Positions 8,051 to 17,010 of a stretch of DNA of 64,000 nt are shown here, one piece after another. The first letter of the stretch is position 1. Every line of letters begins with the position of its first letter. The stretch is from contig CAWBPA010000024.1 of assembly GCA_963790545.1 (NCBI GenBank), positions 248,001-312,000 on the forward strand, read 5' to 3'. A program made the position numbers and the translations under genes. The stretch is from DATBJG01 sp963790545 (GTDB taxonomy: Bacteria > Acidobacteriota > Vicinamibacteria > Vicinamibacterales > JAMQPK01). Under the pieces are notes generated by a model, which did no database searches, had not been told where the DNA came from, and saw nothing but the letters and a program-made list of their open reading frames with translations.

Positions 8051-9403
8051 CTACGGCTTCCGCGACCGTCGTCTCACCTGGAGCCGGATGGGCGTTCCTA
8101 CGAAACCAAACCGTTCGCGAAGCTGGTTCACCAGGTACCGTTGATAGGAAAAATGGAACGTGGTGGCGACGTTGGTGAACAGCACGAATGTTGGCGGGGC
8201 GGCACTGGTCTGAGCGGCGTAGAGGATCCTCACATGTTTCGAGCCGGGGCTCACCGGCGGGTTCCTCGCGGTGACCTCGGCAATGAACCGGTTGAGTTCA
8301 GGTGTCTTGACGCGCAGTCGCCGCGCGCCCGCGACTTTGTCGATCAGCTCGAGGAGCCTGGGCGTTCGCTCGCCGGTCAGGGCCGACAGATGCACGATTG
8401 GCACGTAGTCAAGAAACTTCAGCTGAAAGCGCAGTCGATCGTCGAACCGGGCGGCTTCCGCCGGCTGGCCCTTGAGCAAATCCCACTTGTTGGCCGCGAT
8501 GATGAGGCCTCGGCCCGCCCGCTCAACCTCACCAGCAATGGCTCCATCCTGGTCTGTCGCCCCTTCCGTGGCATCAATCACGAGCACGACGACATCAGCC
8601 TGTTCGATAGCCTTGCTGGCAGCGAGAACGCTGACGGCTTCAATCTTGCCCCCTTTGGCGACCCGCCCGCGGCGACGCATGCCGGCCGTATCGACAATTC
8701 GGAAGCTCCGCCGGTGCCACTGGAGAACGGAATCGACCGCGTCACGCGTCGTGCCCGGCATGTCGCTGACCAGCATTCGCTCTTCGCGCAGCAACCGGTT
8801 GACCAGGGACGACTTGCCCACGTTGGGACGCCCGACGATGGCAATGCCCGTGTCGATGCGGTCCGTCGAACGTGCTTCGTCGGATTTCGGCCGTCGGTCC
8901 CTGCAGCTGGTTGGCGATTTCGTCGAGCAGTTCGGCAACGCCGGTCCCATGCTCGGCGGAGATTTCAAACACGGGTTGGAATCCGAGACTGTGGAACTCG
9001 CCGCTCGCGGCGCTCGCTCGTCGGTCATCCGTCTTGTTAACGGCCAGAAGCACCGGACAGCCAACCGTGCGGACTGTTTGAGCAATGATTTGGTCGCCGG
9101 GCAGCACGCCGTCCCGACCGTCCAGGACGAATACAATCAGGTCGGCGAGCCGGAGCGCCTGCCGACCGTGCTCGAGGACGAGTTCACGCAAGCGGATCGT
9201 CGCTCGCGCCAAACATTCCCCCGGTATCGGTAAGCGTGAACGTAACTCCTTGCCACGATAGCAGGTTGCTGGATAACATCCCTGGTCGTGCCGGCCACCG
9301 GCGCAACGATGGCGCGTCTGGAGCCCACGATCCGGTTGAAAAGCGTGGACTTGCCGACGTTCGGGCGGCCGACAAGAATGACTTTGGGGGCACGAATTGG
9401 CAC
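8051..9403 (-). CDS. der: Ribosome-assembly GTPase Der (EngA), interrupted by three apparent frameshifts
   Basis: Der carries two tandem GTPase domains and helps assemble the 50S subunit. All parts are here but in three frames. G domain 1 starts at GTG 9403 ([19 protein letters not shown]), changes frame near 9257-9262, continues as [14 protein letters not shown], changes again near 9185-9195 into [19 protein letters not shown] and LAVNKTD, and changes near 8875-8895 into G domain 2 ([33 protein letters not shown]). The KH-like C-terminus (PPTFVLFTN...[10 protein letters not shown]) is intact. Reassembled length is about 450 residues, normal for Der. Der is essential in well-studied bacteria, so sequence errors are likelier than a true pseudogene. 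Confidence 0.85.
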
Positions 9404-9415
9404 TTAGCACCAGCC

Positions 9416-9444
9416 TTGACAGCGTAAGTGACTCTCTCTATGAT
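9416..9444 (+). promoter_or_regulatory. Sigma-70-type promoter for the HU gene
   Basis: A consensus TTGACA (9416-9421), a 17-base spacer and TATGAT (9439-9444). A start near 9451 would leave a ~22-base leader carrying the GAGGAG ribosome site. The promoter lies in the 70-bp space between the divergent der and HU genes. Confidence 0.75.
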
Positions 9445-9472
9445 AGTTGCGCGTTCTGAGGAGAGCCTAAGC

Positions 9473-9742
9473 ATGATCAAGGTCGACATCGTGAACGAGG
9501 TTTCCAAGGCCGCCGACATCACCAAAGTCAAAGCCGAGGTGGCGGTGGACGCGGTCTTCGACGCGATGCGAGTCTCAATGCAGCGCGGAGAACGGATCGA
9601 GCTCCGCGGTTTCGGCGTTTTTCAGGTCAAGCCCCGGAAGCGTGGCATCGGGCGAAACCCCCGGACCGGCAAGGAAGTGCGGATCCCCCCGGGTCGGACG
9701 ATTCGGTTCAAGCCGGGCAAGGACCTGCAGAACATCACGTAA
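9473..9742 (+). CDS. HU/IHF-family nucleoid DNA-binding protein
   Basis: 89 residues, the usual length for the family. It begins MIKVDIVNEVSKAADITK and ends with the DNA-arm signature GRNPRTGKEVRIPPGRTIRF followed by KPGKDL. HU-type proteins bend and compact DNA as dimers. ATG 9473 was chosen because GAGGAG lies 9-15 bases upstream and a strong promoter precedes it; an upstream frame start at 9428 falls inside the promoter. The sequence does not allow a firm choice between HU and IHF subunit types. Confidence 0.95.
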   Translation: MIKVDIVNEVSKAADITKVKAEVAVDAVFDAMRVSMQRGERIELRGFGVFQVKPRKRGIGRNPRTGKEVRIPPGRTIRFKPGKDLQNIT

Positions 9743-9764
9743 CCGATCCCAAACTCACGGCGCG

Positions 9765-10718
9765 GTGACGCGTCCGCCATCCCTGAGGATCCACGTGCCG
9801 GGGCACCCCGACGTGCCGCTCGACTCGAATCAGCCGTACGAATTTGGGCCGCCGACTGTGGGCGGGCCTGATGAGTATGCGATGCCGCCCCCGAGGCGGA
9901 AGTTCCAGGACCGCCGGTGGCTCCATCTGCTCCTTCTCTTTCTCACTGCCGTCAGCACGACGTTCTTCGGCGGCGGCGTCGCCTACAGCGTGACGATTCT
10001 CCTGATTCTCGGCGCTCATGAAATGGGGCACTATCTCGCGTGCCGATATTATCAGGTTGACGCATCGCTCCCGTTCTTTATCCCGTCGCCTTTGCTGTTT
10101 GGAACATTCGGCGCGTTCATCCGGATTCGCGAGCCGATTCCTACCAAGCGAATGCTCTTCGACATTGGTGCCGCGGGACCGTTTGCGGGTTTTCTGGTCG
10201 CGGTGCCGGCGCTCATCATCGGCATCTCACTGTCTCAGGTCGAAACGATCCCGGCGCGCTATTTCGGCCCGTCGTTAGGTGAACCCTTGCTCTTCCAGGC
10301 CGCCACGCGCGTGCTGCTCGGACCGGTGCCCGAAGGTTCCGCGGTGTTCCTGCATCCCATCGGGATGGCTGCATGGTTCGGCCTGCTCGCCACGGCGCTG
10401 AATCTTTTTCCAATCGGCCAGCTCGACGGTGGCCACATCTCGTATGCCGTCCTCGGGCGCCGTTCAACCATCGTCACTCTGATCATGACGGGTGTCGCCG
10501 TCTGCCTCACGGTGTTCTTTTCGCGCAGCTGGCTGGTGTGGACGGTCCTGCTGGTTGCCATGATTGTGAGCCTCGGCCCACGGCATCCCCGTACGCTGGA
10601 CGAGGACGAACCGATCGACCCGACGCGGCGGCTGCTGGCGGGTTTCGCGCTGATCATGCTCGTGATCTGTTTTACACCGAGACCAATCGAGCTGGTGGAT
10701 TTGCTGAGAGGACAGTAA
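9765..10718 (+). CDS. Site-2-protease-type (M50) membrane metalloprotease
   Basis: 317 residues with about six membrane segments. The zinc site is HEMGH in a helix (AHEMGHYLACRYY), and the second metal-ligand motif is NLFPIGQLDGGH. A GTFGAFIRI strand lies between them, as in the EGY/plant-type and archaeal S2P group. No PDZ or CBS domain is visible, so this is a compact family member. Such proteases cut transmembrane helices, usually to release regulators; the substrate is unknown. GTG 9765 begins 22 bases after the HU stop codon, so the genes may be cotranscribed; ATG 9882 is an alternative start. Confidence 0.85.
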   Translation: MTRPPSLRIHVPGHPDVPLDSNQPYEFGPPTVGGPDEYAMPPPRRKFQDRRWLHLLLLFLTAVSTTFFGGGVAYSVTILLILGAHEMGHYLACRYYQVDASLPFFIPSPLLFGTFGAFIRIREPIPTKRMLFDIGAAGPFAGFLVAVPALIIGISLSQVETIPARYFGPSLGEPLLFQAATRVLLGPVPEGSAVFLHPIGMAAWFGLLATALNLFPIGQLDGGHISYAVLGRRSTIVTLIMTGVAVCLTVFFSRSWLVWTVLLVAMIVSLGPRHPRTLDEDEPIDPTRRLLAGFALIMLVICFTPRPIELVDLLRGQ

Positions 10719-10732
10719 CAGTCGGCAGTCAC

Positions 10733-10750
10733 GTCCGGCTTTAGCCGGAC
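10733..10750. terminator. Palindrome between convergent genes
   Basis: A perfect 8-bp stem, GTCCGGCT with AGCCGGAC, around a 2-base TT centre, in the 40-bp gap between the convergent M50 protease and priA genes. It resembles the other short ...CTTTAG... palindromes of this window and is probably a bidirectional terminator. Confidence 0.55.
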
Positions 10751-10758
10751 GGCAGACG

Positions 10759-13246
10759 TCAGAGCACGCTCAGTGGATCAACATCAACCGTGATGCGCTT
10801 GCGAAGCTCTGGGCGCGTGGCAAGCACGGCTAGAAGCGCTTCGCGCATTGCGACCCGTTTGGTACCTTTCAGAAAGAACTGGACGCGGTATTCGCCCCGA
10901 AGACGGCCGAGCGGTGCCGGCGCTGGTCCGAGAATGCGGAAGCGTTCCTGGCCGTTTTGTCGCAGGCTCGCCACGAGATCCGAGGCCTCATCCATCGCCT
11001 GGCCGAACGTCGGTGCACGAACGATTGCGTTAATCAGCGCCACGACAGGCGGATAGCGCATCGCCTGCCGGAATCGAATCTCATCGTCGAAAAATGCGCC
11101 GTACTCCTGCCGGCATGCGTGCCGGATGCTGTAGTGGTCCGGGTACAGCGTCTGAATGACGGCCTCGCCGGGGGTGTCACCACGTCCGGCCCGTCCGGCA
11201 ACCTGCGTCAGCAACTGAAACGTGCGCTCAGCCGCCCGAAAGTCCGCCAGGCCGAGCCCGACATCGGCCGAAATCACGCCTACCAGCGTCACTCTCGGAA
11301 AGTCGTGACCTTTGGCGATCATCTGGGTGCCGACCAGCACATCGATGTCGCCGCCAATCACCTCGGACAGCAGCTTTTGCACGGCACCACGGCGTCTGGC
11401 GGTATCACGGTCCAGGCGGCCGACCCGCGCCTCGAGGCCATAACGATTTGATTTCGGTTTCCACGCGTTCGGTACCGAATCCGGCGCGTTCCAGATAGGG
11501 GCCTGCGCACTTCGGGCATGCCTTTGGTACGACGGAATAGTTGCAGTAATGACATCTCGCGCGGTGCGTTCCGCGTCGTTCGGTATGCACTGTCAGCGAC
11601 ACGCTGCAGTTCGGACATTCAATGGTGCTGGCACATTCACGGCAGAACACCGCTGTCGCGAAACCGCGACGATTCAGCAGCACCAGGGTCTGCTCTGCCG
11701 CGGTTCAACCGATCGTCGATGGCGGCTCTGAGCTGCCCGCTCAGGATGACCTCGGTTCCGTGTTCCGCATACTCCTCGCGCATGCTGACGATGCGCACGG
11801 ACGGGAGTGGACGATCGAACACGCGTCGATCGAGTCTGATGCGCTCGTAGCGCCCAGCCAGCGCATTCTGGTACGTTTCGATGGCAGGGGTCGCTGACCC
11901 GAGCACAACAAGCGCGCCAACCTTCTTCCCACGAACGACCGCGACGTCGCGGGCGTGATAGCGGGGCGCCTCTTCCTGCTTGAACGATCCGTCGTGCTCC
12001 TCGTCCACCACAATGAGGCCGAGTTCGGAGAGCGGCGCAAACACCGCCGACCGCGTCCCCACGACGATCGAGACGTCGCCGCGTCGAATTCGCTGCCACT
12101 GATCGGTACCGCTCTCCATCGGTGAGGCCGCTGTGCTGGATGGCCACACGGTCACCAAACGCGGCACGAAAGGTCGACGCAACCGCGGGGGTGAGAGCGA
12201 TCTCGGGAACCAGGACCAGTACCCGACCGCCGCTCCGCTTGTACGAGGCTGGCAAGCCTTACATACACTTCGGTCTTGCCGCTCCCGGTCACACCGTGCA
12301 GCAAGGCAACCTGAAACGCTCGAGTAATGGCCAATTGGCTCAATCGATCGACCGCAGCCACCTGTTCAGTCGTGAGCGAACGCCCCACCAATGAGGCTCC
12401 TGCCAACGCGCACCTTTCCGCAACGCCCGCAAACGGATCGCGGTCCACCCGCTCGTGGCGGATTGCGACGAGGCCTCGCCGCGCGAGCCTGGCGATGGTC
12501 CCCGATTGGCATCCTCGGACCGCCAGTTCTGGAAGTGATAATCCGTCCGGACTCCCGGACAGCATCGTCAGCGCCTCACGTTGTTTGCCGCCAAGGGACG
12601 AGACCGAGCCAGCCTCGAGGCTTTCGCGCCCCTGGACGGTCATGGCCGCAATCCGAACAGTCTTGTGCGCCGACGCGCCGCCACGGAGCGCTCGCGATAT
12701 TTCCACCAGACCGTCACGCTCGAGCGCGCGTATCGCCGAGGACAACGTCGCCGGCAACTCCACGGAACGATTCGCCCCGGCCAGTGACGACCCCAGCACG
12801 CTCACGCCTACGGGATGATGCCGCGGCTGCAGCGCAGCCAGGATGCTCGCACGAATTCCCCGAGCGAGGTTCCCTTCGGCGGCCAGCCACTGGGATCCAC
12901 GCTCGGTGATTTTCACTTTTCGTTCACTTTGGACCGTCGCGCGTGGGGGCATCGCTGCGCCAACAGCGTCACCGGCACCACAGGCGTAGTACTCCCCCAC
13001 CCACAGCGCAAGGTCGAGCACCTCGTCGGGCAGGAACGGTTCATCATCGAGCGTGTCAGCAATCGGTTTGATGGACGCGAGGTCGGAGGGTGGTTCCGCG
13101 GTGCTGATCACGATGCCGGTCACAAGTCGTGGGCCCAGCGGAACCACAACACGGGCCCCGCGCACCGGCTCTTCCATTTCGTCCGGAACGCCATAGGTGA
13201 GTTGATCGAGGAACGGAACCGGGACAGCGACTGAGATGAAGCGCAC
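10759..13246 (-). CDS. priA: Primosomal protein N' (replication restart helicase PriA), with four apparent frameshifts
   Basis: PriA loads the replisome at stalled forks. The pieces run in order on the minus strand. The N-terminal DNA-binding domain (MRFISVAVPVPFLDQLTYGVP) leads to Walker A (LLHGVTGSGKTEVYV). After a frame change near 12225-12237 comes VLVLVPEIALTP. A second change near 12104-12110 precedes VGTRSAVFAPL and the DEEH box. A third near 11694-11698 precedes LLNRRGFATAVFCREC and the zinc cysteines (CPNCSVSL, CHYCN, CPKC). A fourth near 11443-11449 precedes GTQMIAKGHDFP and VAGRAGRGDTPGEA. The rejoined protein is ~825 residues, normal for the family. All motifs survive, so indel errors are the simplest explanation. 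Confidence 0.85.
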
Positions 13247-13268
13247 CGGGAGATTTACGCGCCCACGC

Positions 13269-14010
13269 CTACGGCTCTTGCAGGATCGCGCGCACCTTCT
13301 TCATGTCTTCCCAGACCTCGCGACGACAGGCGGGGTTGCGCGAGCAGGAACGCGGGATGAAACGTCGGGATCAGCTTGGCGCCTCGATAGTCGTAGACGC
13401 GACCGCGCAGCCGCGAAATCGGATCCATGGTCTTGAGCAGCGATCGAGCCGCAAACGTGCCGAGCGCGACGATCGACCTTCGGCCGAATCGCGTCAATCT
13501 GGCGAAAGAGAAAGGGTTCGCACGTCTCGACTTCATCGGGATCGGGATTGCGGTTTTCCGGAGGCCGGCATTTGATCACGTTCGCAATGTAAACCTGATC
13601 GCGCGTCAGGCCGATGGCCTCGATGATTTGCGTGAGCTTCTGTCCCGCCCGACCCACAAACGGTATGCCCTGCAGATCTTCATCCCTGCCTGGCGCTTCC
13701 CCGACGAACATGAGGTCGGCATCGGGATTTCCGACTCCGAAGACGATCGTGTGGCGCCCCGCTTTGTGCAGCTTGCAACGGGTGCAATCACCGATATCAT
13801 TCCGAATGCCCCCGAGCACCTCGTCGGATCGCACGAGAGGCACGGCACGGCAACTGGTAAGTTCGTGTTTTCTTGGGAATTGGCTGCCGAGGGCGTCTCG
13901 ACCGGTGACCCGATTGAACGTGTGGTCCATACAGGGTCGCGGCTGGTGCCCGTCACACCCAGCTCACTGTAGAACTCGAGATGTTGGGCGAGCTGGTCTC
14001 GGATATTCAT
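13269..14010 (-). CDS. Family 4-type uracil-DNA glycosylase, with three apparent frameshifts
   Basis: This enzyme removes uracil from DNA and belongs to the iron-sulfur (family 4/UdgA-like) group. It starts [18 protein letters not shown] (ATG 14010). After a frame change near 13850 it shows the Fe-S cysteine motif CTRCKLH, the active-site segment [20 protein letters not shown] (written MFVGEAPG here) and [18 protein letters not shown] change near 13480 is followed by [13 protein letters not shown] and the second motif [11 protein letters not shown] last change near 13345 gives the natural ending [18 protein letters not shown] and stop at 13269. The gene lies just downstream of and codirectional with coaBC, and upstream of priA. 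Confidence 0.8.
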
Positions 14011-14030
14011 TCGTCGTTCTGAGTTCCAAG

Positions 14031-14145
14031 CTCTCAACGGTAAACGCAGTGTTCGCAGAGGCCGCTGAGGTCGCAGAGGAACTCAGGCAAAGAATTCTCT
14101 GCGGACTCTGCGACCTCGGCGCCCTCAGCGTTGAGATGTGGGTTT
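14031..14145. repeat. Long imperfect inverted repeat (ctcaacg / gaggtcgcagagg words)
   Basis: It fills the gap between the glycosylase and coaBC genes. The left arm begins ctcaacggtaaacgcag and contains gctgaggtcgcagagg. The right arm is its approximate complement (ctctgcggactctgcgacctc...ctcagcgttgag). A related element lies at 23289-23401. It would form a long, bulged hairpin if transcribed. Confidence 0.65.
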
Positions 14146-14150
14146 CGTGG

Positions 14151-15359
14151 TCACGCTTCCGCCGGCGTTCGGCTCAACATCGATTCCACGCGGTCCAGAA
14201 TTGCCCGTGCCACCCCGGCCTTTGGTTGCAAGGGAACGGCCTGTTCGCCGTCTGCCGCAATCAGGGTTACCGAATTGGACTCGCTCTCGAAGCCGGCATC
14301 CGTTCTCGACACGTCGTTCGCCACAATCAGATCCACGCGCTTCGCCTGTCGCTTCGACCGGGCTTTCGCCAGCACGTCGTGCGTTTCGGCCGCAAATCCG
14401 ACGAGGAGCGGTCGCTCCCCGGAGCCGCGCTGACGGCCCAGCCTGGCGAGAATGTCCACTGTGCGCCTGAGCTGAATCGTGAGCGTCTCATCGTCTTTCG
14501 CAATTTTTTCGGTGGCAACCTCTGCCGGCGTGTAGTCCGCGACCGCAGCCGCCATGATCACGACATCGACGTCGGACGCGCGCTCAATGACCGCGCGATA
14601 CATCTCAGCCGCGCTCCGGACGTTGACAACTTCCACGGTGCCAACTGGAGGTTCGGCAGTCGTCGGCCCGGCCACGAGCGTGACGGTGGCGCCGCGCCGT
14701 GCCGCTTCGGACGCCAGCGCAAATCCCATTTTTCCACTCGAGCGGTTGCCCAGGTACCGAACCGGATCGATAGGCTCGTAGGTCGGTCCGGCCGTGACGA
14801 GCACGCGTCGTCCTCGCAGCGGTCCAGCCGGTTGAAGGACCTGCAGCGAGGCGGCCACGATGTCGTCCGGCTCGGCCAGCCGCCCTTTTCCTATCCAGCC
14901 ACACGCGAGATAGCCGGAGCCTGGATCGACGAACTGCACGCCACGATTCATGAGTCGGGACATGTTCTCGCGAACCGACGGGTGCTCGAACATGTTGGTA
15001 TTCATGGCCGGCGCGATGAGGACCGGTGCGCGCGTTGCCAGATAGAGAGACGTCAGGAAATCGTCGGCGATCCCGTTGGCGAACTTGCCGATGAGGTTCG
15101 CCGTGGCCGGCGCCACGAGCAGGAGATCGATTTCGGACGCAATGGAAATGTGCTCGATGTCGGCGTTGACGCCGGGCGCAAATTGGTCGGTGATGACGCG
15201 GCGGCGCGTGATCGCTTCGAACGTGACCGGTCCGACGAACTTGCGGGCCGACCGCGTCATGACGGCCACGACATCGTGCCCGGCCTTCTGCAGGCCACGC
15301 GCGACTTCCACGGCTTTGTAAGCGCCGATTCCGCCGGTCACGCCGAGGGCGATCAACAT
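14151..15359 (-). CDS. coaBC: Bifunctional phosphopantothenoylcysteine decarboxylase / phosphopantothenate-cysteine ligase
   Basis: 402 residues, intact. It makes 4'-phosphopantetheine for coenzyme A in two steps. The N-terminal CoaC flavoprotein half shows [13 protein letters not shown], the EHISIA histidine, the PAMNTNM substrate loop and the flexible-loop cysteine [16 protein letters not shown]. The C-terminal CoaB half (from ~residue 185) has [24 protein letters not shown] and VGFAAETHD. It lies 19 bases downstream of gmk on the same strand, a common pairing. Confidence 0.95.
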   Translation of the reverse strand: MLIALGVTGGIGAYKAVEVARGLQKAGHDVVAVMTRSARKFVGPVTFEAITRRRVITDQFAPGVNADIEHISIASEIDLLLVAPATANLIGKFANGIADDFLTSLYLATRAPVLIAPAMNTNMFEHPSVRENMSRLMNRGVQFVDPGSGYLACGWIGKGRLAEPDDIVAASLQVLQPAGPLRGRRVLVTAGPTYEPIDPVRYLGNRSSGKMGFALASEAARRGATVTLVAGPTTAEPPVGTVEVVNVRSAAEMYRAVIERASDVDVVIMAAAVADYTPAEVATEKIAKDDETLTIQLRRTVDILARLGRQRGSGERPLLVGFAAETHDVLAKARSKRQAKRVDLIVANDVSRTDAGFESESNSVTLIAADGEQAVPLQPKAGVARAILDRVESMLSRTPAEA

Positions 15360-15396
15360 AGGCTTTAGACTTTGGGCTCTAGGCTTTGGGCTTCAG
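15359..15396. repeat. Heptad-like word repeat overlapping the gmk stop codon
   Basis: A run of aggcttt/gggctct/gggcttc words between coaBC and gmk. On the minus strand it reads aagcccaaagcctag, which supplies the last codons (LKPKA) and stop of gmk. A related half-copy lies at 34288-34325. Confidence 0.5.
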
Positions 15397-16011
15397 GTCG
15401 GCCTTGAAGCTTTCAACAATCCGACTCGTTCGCACGCTCATGGCGGTCAACCCCGCGCGTTCGGCCCTGACGATCGACTGCAAACGTTCGACCGCCCGAT
15501 CGACTTCGTCGTTGATCACCACGTAGTCGTAGTCCACCACGCCACCGACTTCCTGTCGCGCCACCTCGAGCCTGCGGGCAATGGCCGCATCCGAGTCCTT
15601 GCTGCGCCCCCGCAATCGTTGTTCGAGAACGGCAAACGAAGGCGGCAGCACAAAGATACCCACGCTGTCCGGGCGTAGCCTCCTGACCTGCCGCGCCCCC
15701 TGGACATCGATCACGAGGACCAGATCGCGGCCCGTGGACAGGCACCGATCGGTATCGGCGGTCGAGGTGCCGTAGAGATTCCCGAACACCTCGGCCCACT
15801 CCAGGAACTCGCCCCGCTCCGCCATCGCTTCGAACCGATCGCGGCTGATGAAATTATAGTCGACGCCGTCCCTCTCACCCGCGCGCGCCGCTCTCGACGT
15901 ATACGACCGTGACATCGTCAGGTCGGGCAGCACCTGCACCAGCCGCTCGACCAGCGTCGTCTTCCCGGTGCCAGACGGGGCGGAGACGATGAACAGAATG
16001 CCGCGGCTCAT
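15379..16011 (-). CDS. gmk: Guanylate kinase
   Basis: 210 residues, standard size. It phosphorylates GMP to GDP. The P-loop is SAPSGTGKTT (9-18). The GMP-binding segment is SRSYTSRAARAGERDGVDYNFIS with E/Y residues in EFLEWAEVFGNLYGTS, and VLVIDVQGARQVR is the conserved core strand. It lies between yicC and coaBC in the same direction, the order often seen (yicC-gmk-...-coaBC). No rpoZ was found between gmk and coaBC. Its C-terminal codons and stop are formed by a short-word repeat. Confidence 0.97.
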   Translation of the reverse strand: MSRGILFIVSAPSGTGKTTLVERLVQVLPDLTMSRSYTSRAARAGERDGVDYNFISRDRFEAMAERGEFLEWAEVFGNLYGTSTADTDRCLSTGRDLVLVIDVQGARQVRRLRPDSVGIFVLPPSFAVLEQRLRGRSKDSDAAIARRLEVARQEVGGVVDYDYVVINDEVDRAVERLQSIVRAERAGLTAMSVRTSRIVESFKADLKPKA

Positions 16012-16019
16012 GATTCATG

Positions 16020-16094
16020 TGGGGATCGGGGATCGGGGATTGGGGATTGGCAATCTTTGATCCCCAACCCCCAATCCCCGATCCCCAATCCCCA
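16020..16094. repeat. GGGGATTGGGGATC-type inverted repeat
   Basis: The left arm (16021-16050) is a tandem of ggggatc and ggggatt words. The right arm (16061-16093) is the complementary tccccaacccccaatcccc series, with a ~10-base centre. It fills the gap between yicC and gmk. The G-rich strand could also form a quadruplex. Confidence 0.75.
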
Positions 16095-16095
16095 G

Positions 16096-16989
16096 CTACT
16101 CCACATTCTGCACCTGCTCCTTCATCTTCTCCAGCTCGGCTTTGGCCGCAATGATTACCTCCGACACCTTGAGACCGTCTGCTTTCGACCCCATGGTGTT
16201 GACCTCGCGGTTCATTTCCTGAAGCAGAAAATCGAGCTTGCGGCCGCACGGCTCGGCGCCCGCAGCCAGCTGCTGCCAGTGCACGACGTGGGCTCGAAAG
16301 CGCGCCAATTCTTCGCTGATGTCCGACCTGGCCGCAAACCGGACCACTTCAAGCGCAATAGCCGCCCGATCCACCTGAATGTCAGCCGTGAGCTCCTGCA
16401 CTCGCGCGGCGAGACGTGCTTGCACGTCCGTCTGGCCGTCGATTGCCGCTTTGGCAATCTGCTCCACCATTTCGGCAACGACCGTTCGACGCGAGTCGAG
16501 GTCGGCGCCAAGATGTTCCCCCTCAGTCACCCGCATCTTGTCGAGCTGGGTCAGAGCCGCATCCACGGCGACGGTGACCAGTGCTGCGACCTCCACCATG
16601 ACGGCAGGATCACGCTCATTCGAACGCTCGCGGATGGCGAGTGCCTGGGGCAGCCGCAGCAAATCGCCAGGGGTCATGGAACCCGTCACCAGCCCCCGAT
16701 CGCGCGCCACGTGCAATGCGGCGGTCAATGCGGCCCCCAGCTGTTCATTGAACTCCACATCCACGGCCGGGGGATGCCGAAACTGCACCGCCACCCCGCA
16801 CTCCACTCGCCCACGAGCGATGCGCTGCTGCACCAGTTGTCGAAGGGCAGCCTCGAGCTCACCAAGACTCCCTGGCAGCCGTAGTTGGAGATCGAGAAAT
16901 CGGTGGTTGAGGGTTCGGACGGTCACGCTTACCGTCGCGGTCTCGCTCTCGCGGGTCACGGAAGCAAAGCCGGTCATGCTCTTGATCAT
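16096..16989 (-). CDS. YicC/YloC-family endoribonuclease
   Basis: 297 residues. Family features are the N-terminal MIKSMTGFASVTRE, NHRFLDLQLRLPG and a C-terminal DFLLQEMNREVNTMGSKA. YicC proteins are RNases implicated in small-RNA decay, and their genes often neighbour gmk as here. Two acidic, helical middle segments are typical. The gene begins 21 bases after the ABC transporter's end and is codirectional with gmk. The ATG at 16989 gives the canonical M-x-SMTG start. Confidence 0.93.
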   Translation of the reverse strand: MIKSMTGFASVTRESETATVSVTVRTLNHRFLDLQLRLPGSLGELEAALRQLVQQRIARGRVECGVAVQFRHPPAVDVEFNEQLGAALTAALHVARDRGLVTGSMTPGDLLRLPQALAIRERSNERDPAVMVEVAALVTVAVDAALTQLDKMRVTEGEHLGADLDSRRTVVAEMVEQIAKAAIDGQTDVQARLAARVQELTADIQVDRAAIALEVVRFAARSDISEELARFRAHVVHWQQLAAGAEPCGRKLDFLLQEMNREVNTMGSKADGLKVSEVIIAAKAELEKMKEQVQNVE

Positions 16990-17010
16990 GGAGATCTGCA
17001 GCGCAGCTCT

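Noticed and set aside
7814..9040. Long plus-strand frame opposite the MerR-like gene and der
   Set aside because: Its composition is that of an antisense frame, and it crosses two well-supported minus-strand genes.
8580..9400. Two or three independent small GTPase genes
   Set aside because: The order of motifs and the total length match a single two-domain Der protein.
11405..12255. Split helicase system made of separate small proteins
   Set aside because: The pieces are consecutive parts of one PriA, with all motifs in order; only the frame changes.
13614..15368. Long plus-strand open frame opposite coaBC
   Set aside because: It is the antisense shadow of coaBC and the glycosylase in GC-rich DNA; it has no domain features.
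16057..16884. Histidine-rich plus-strand frame opposite yicC
   Set aside because: A shadow frame; YicC on the minus strand is well supported by family motifs.
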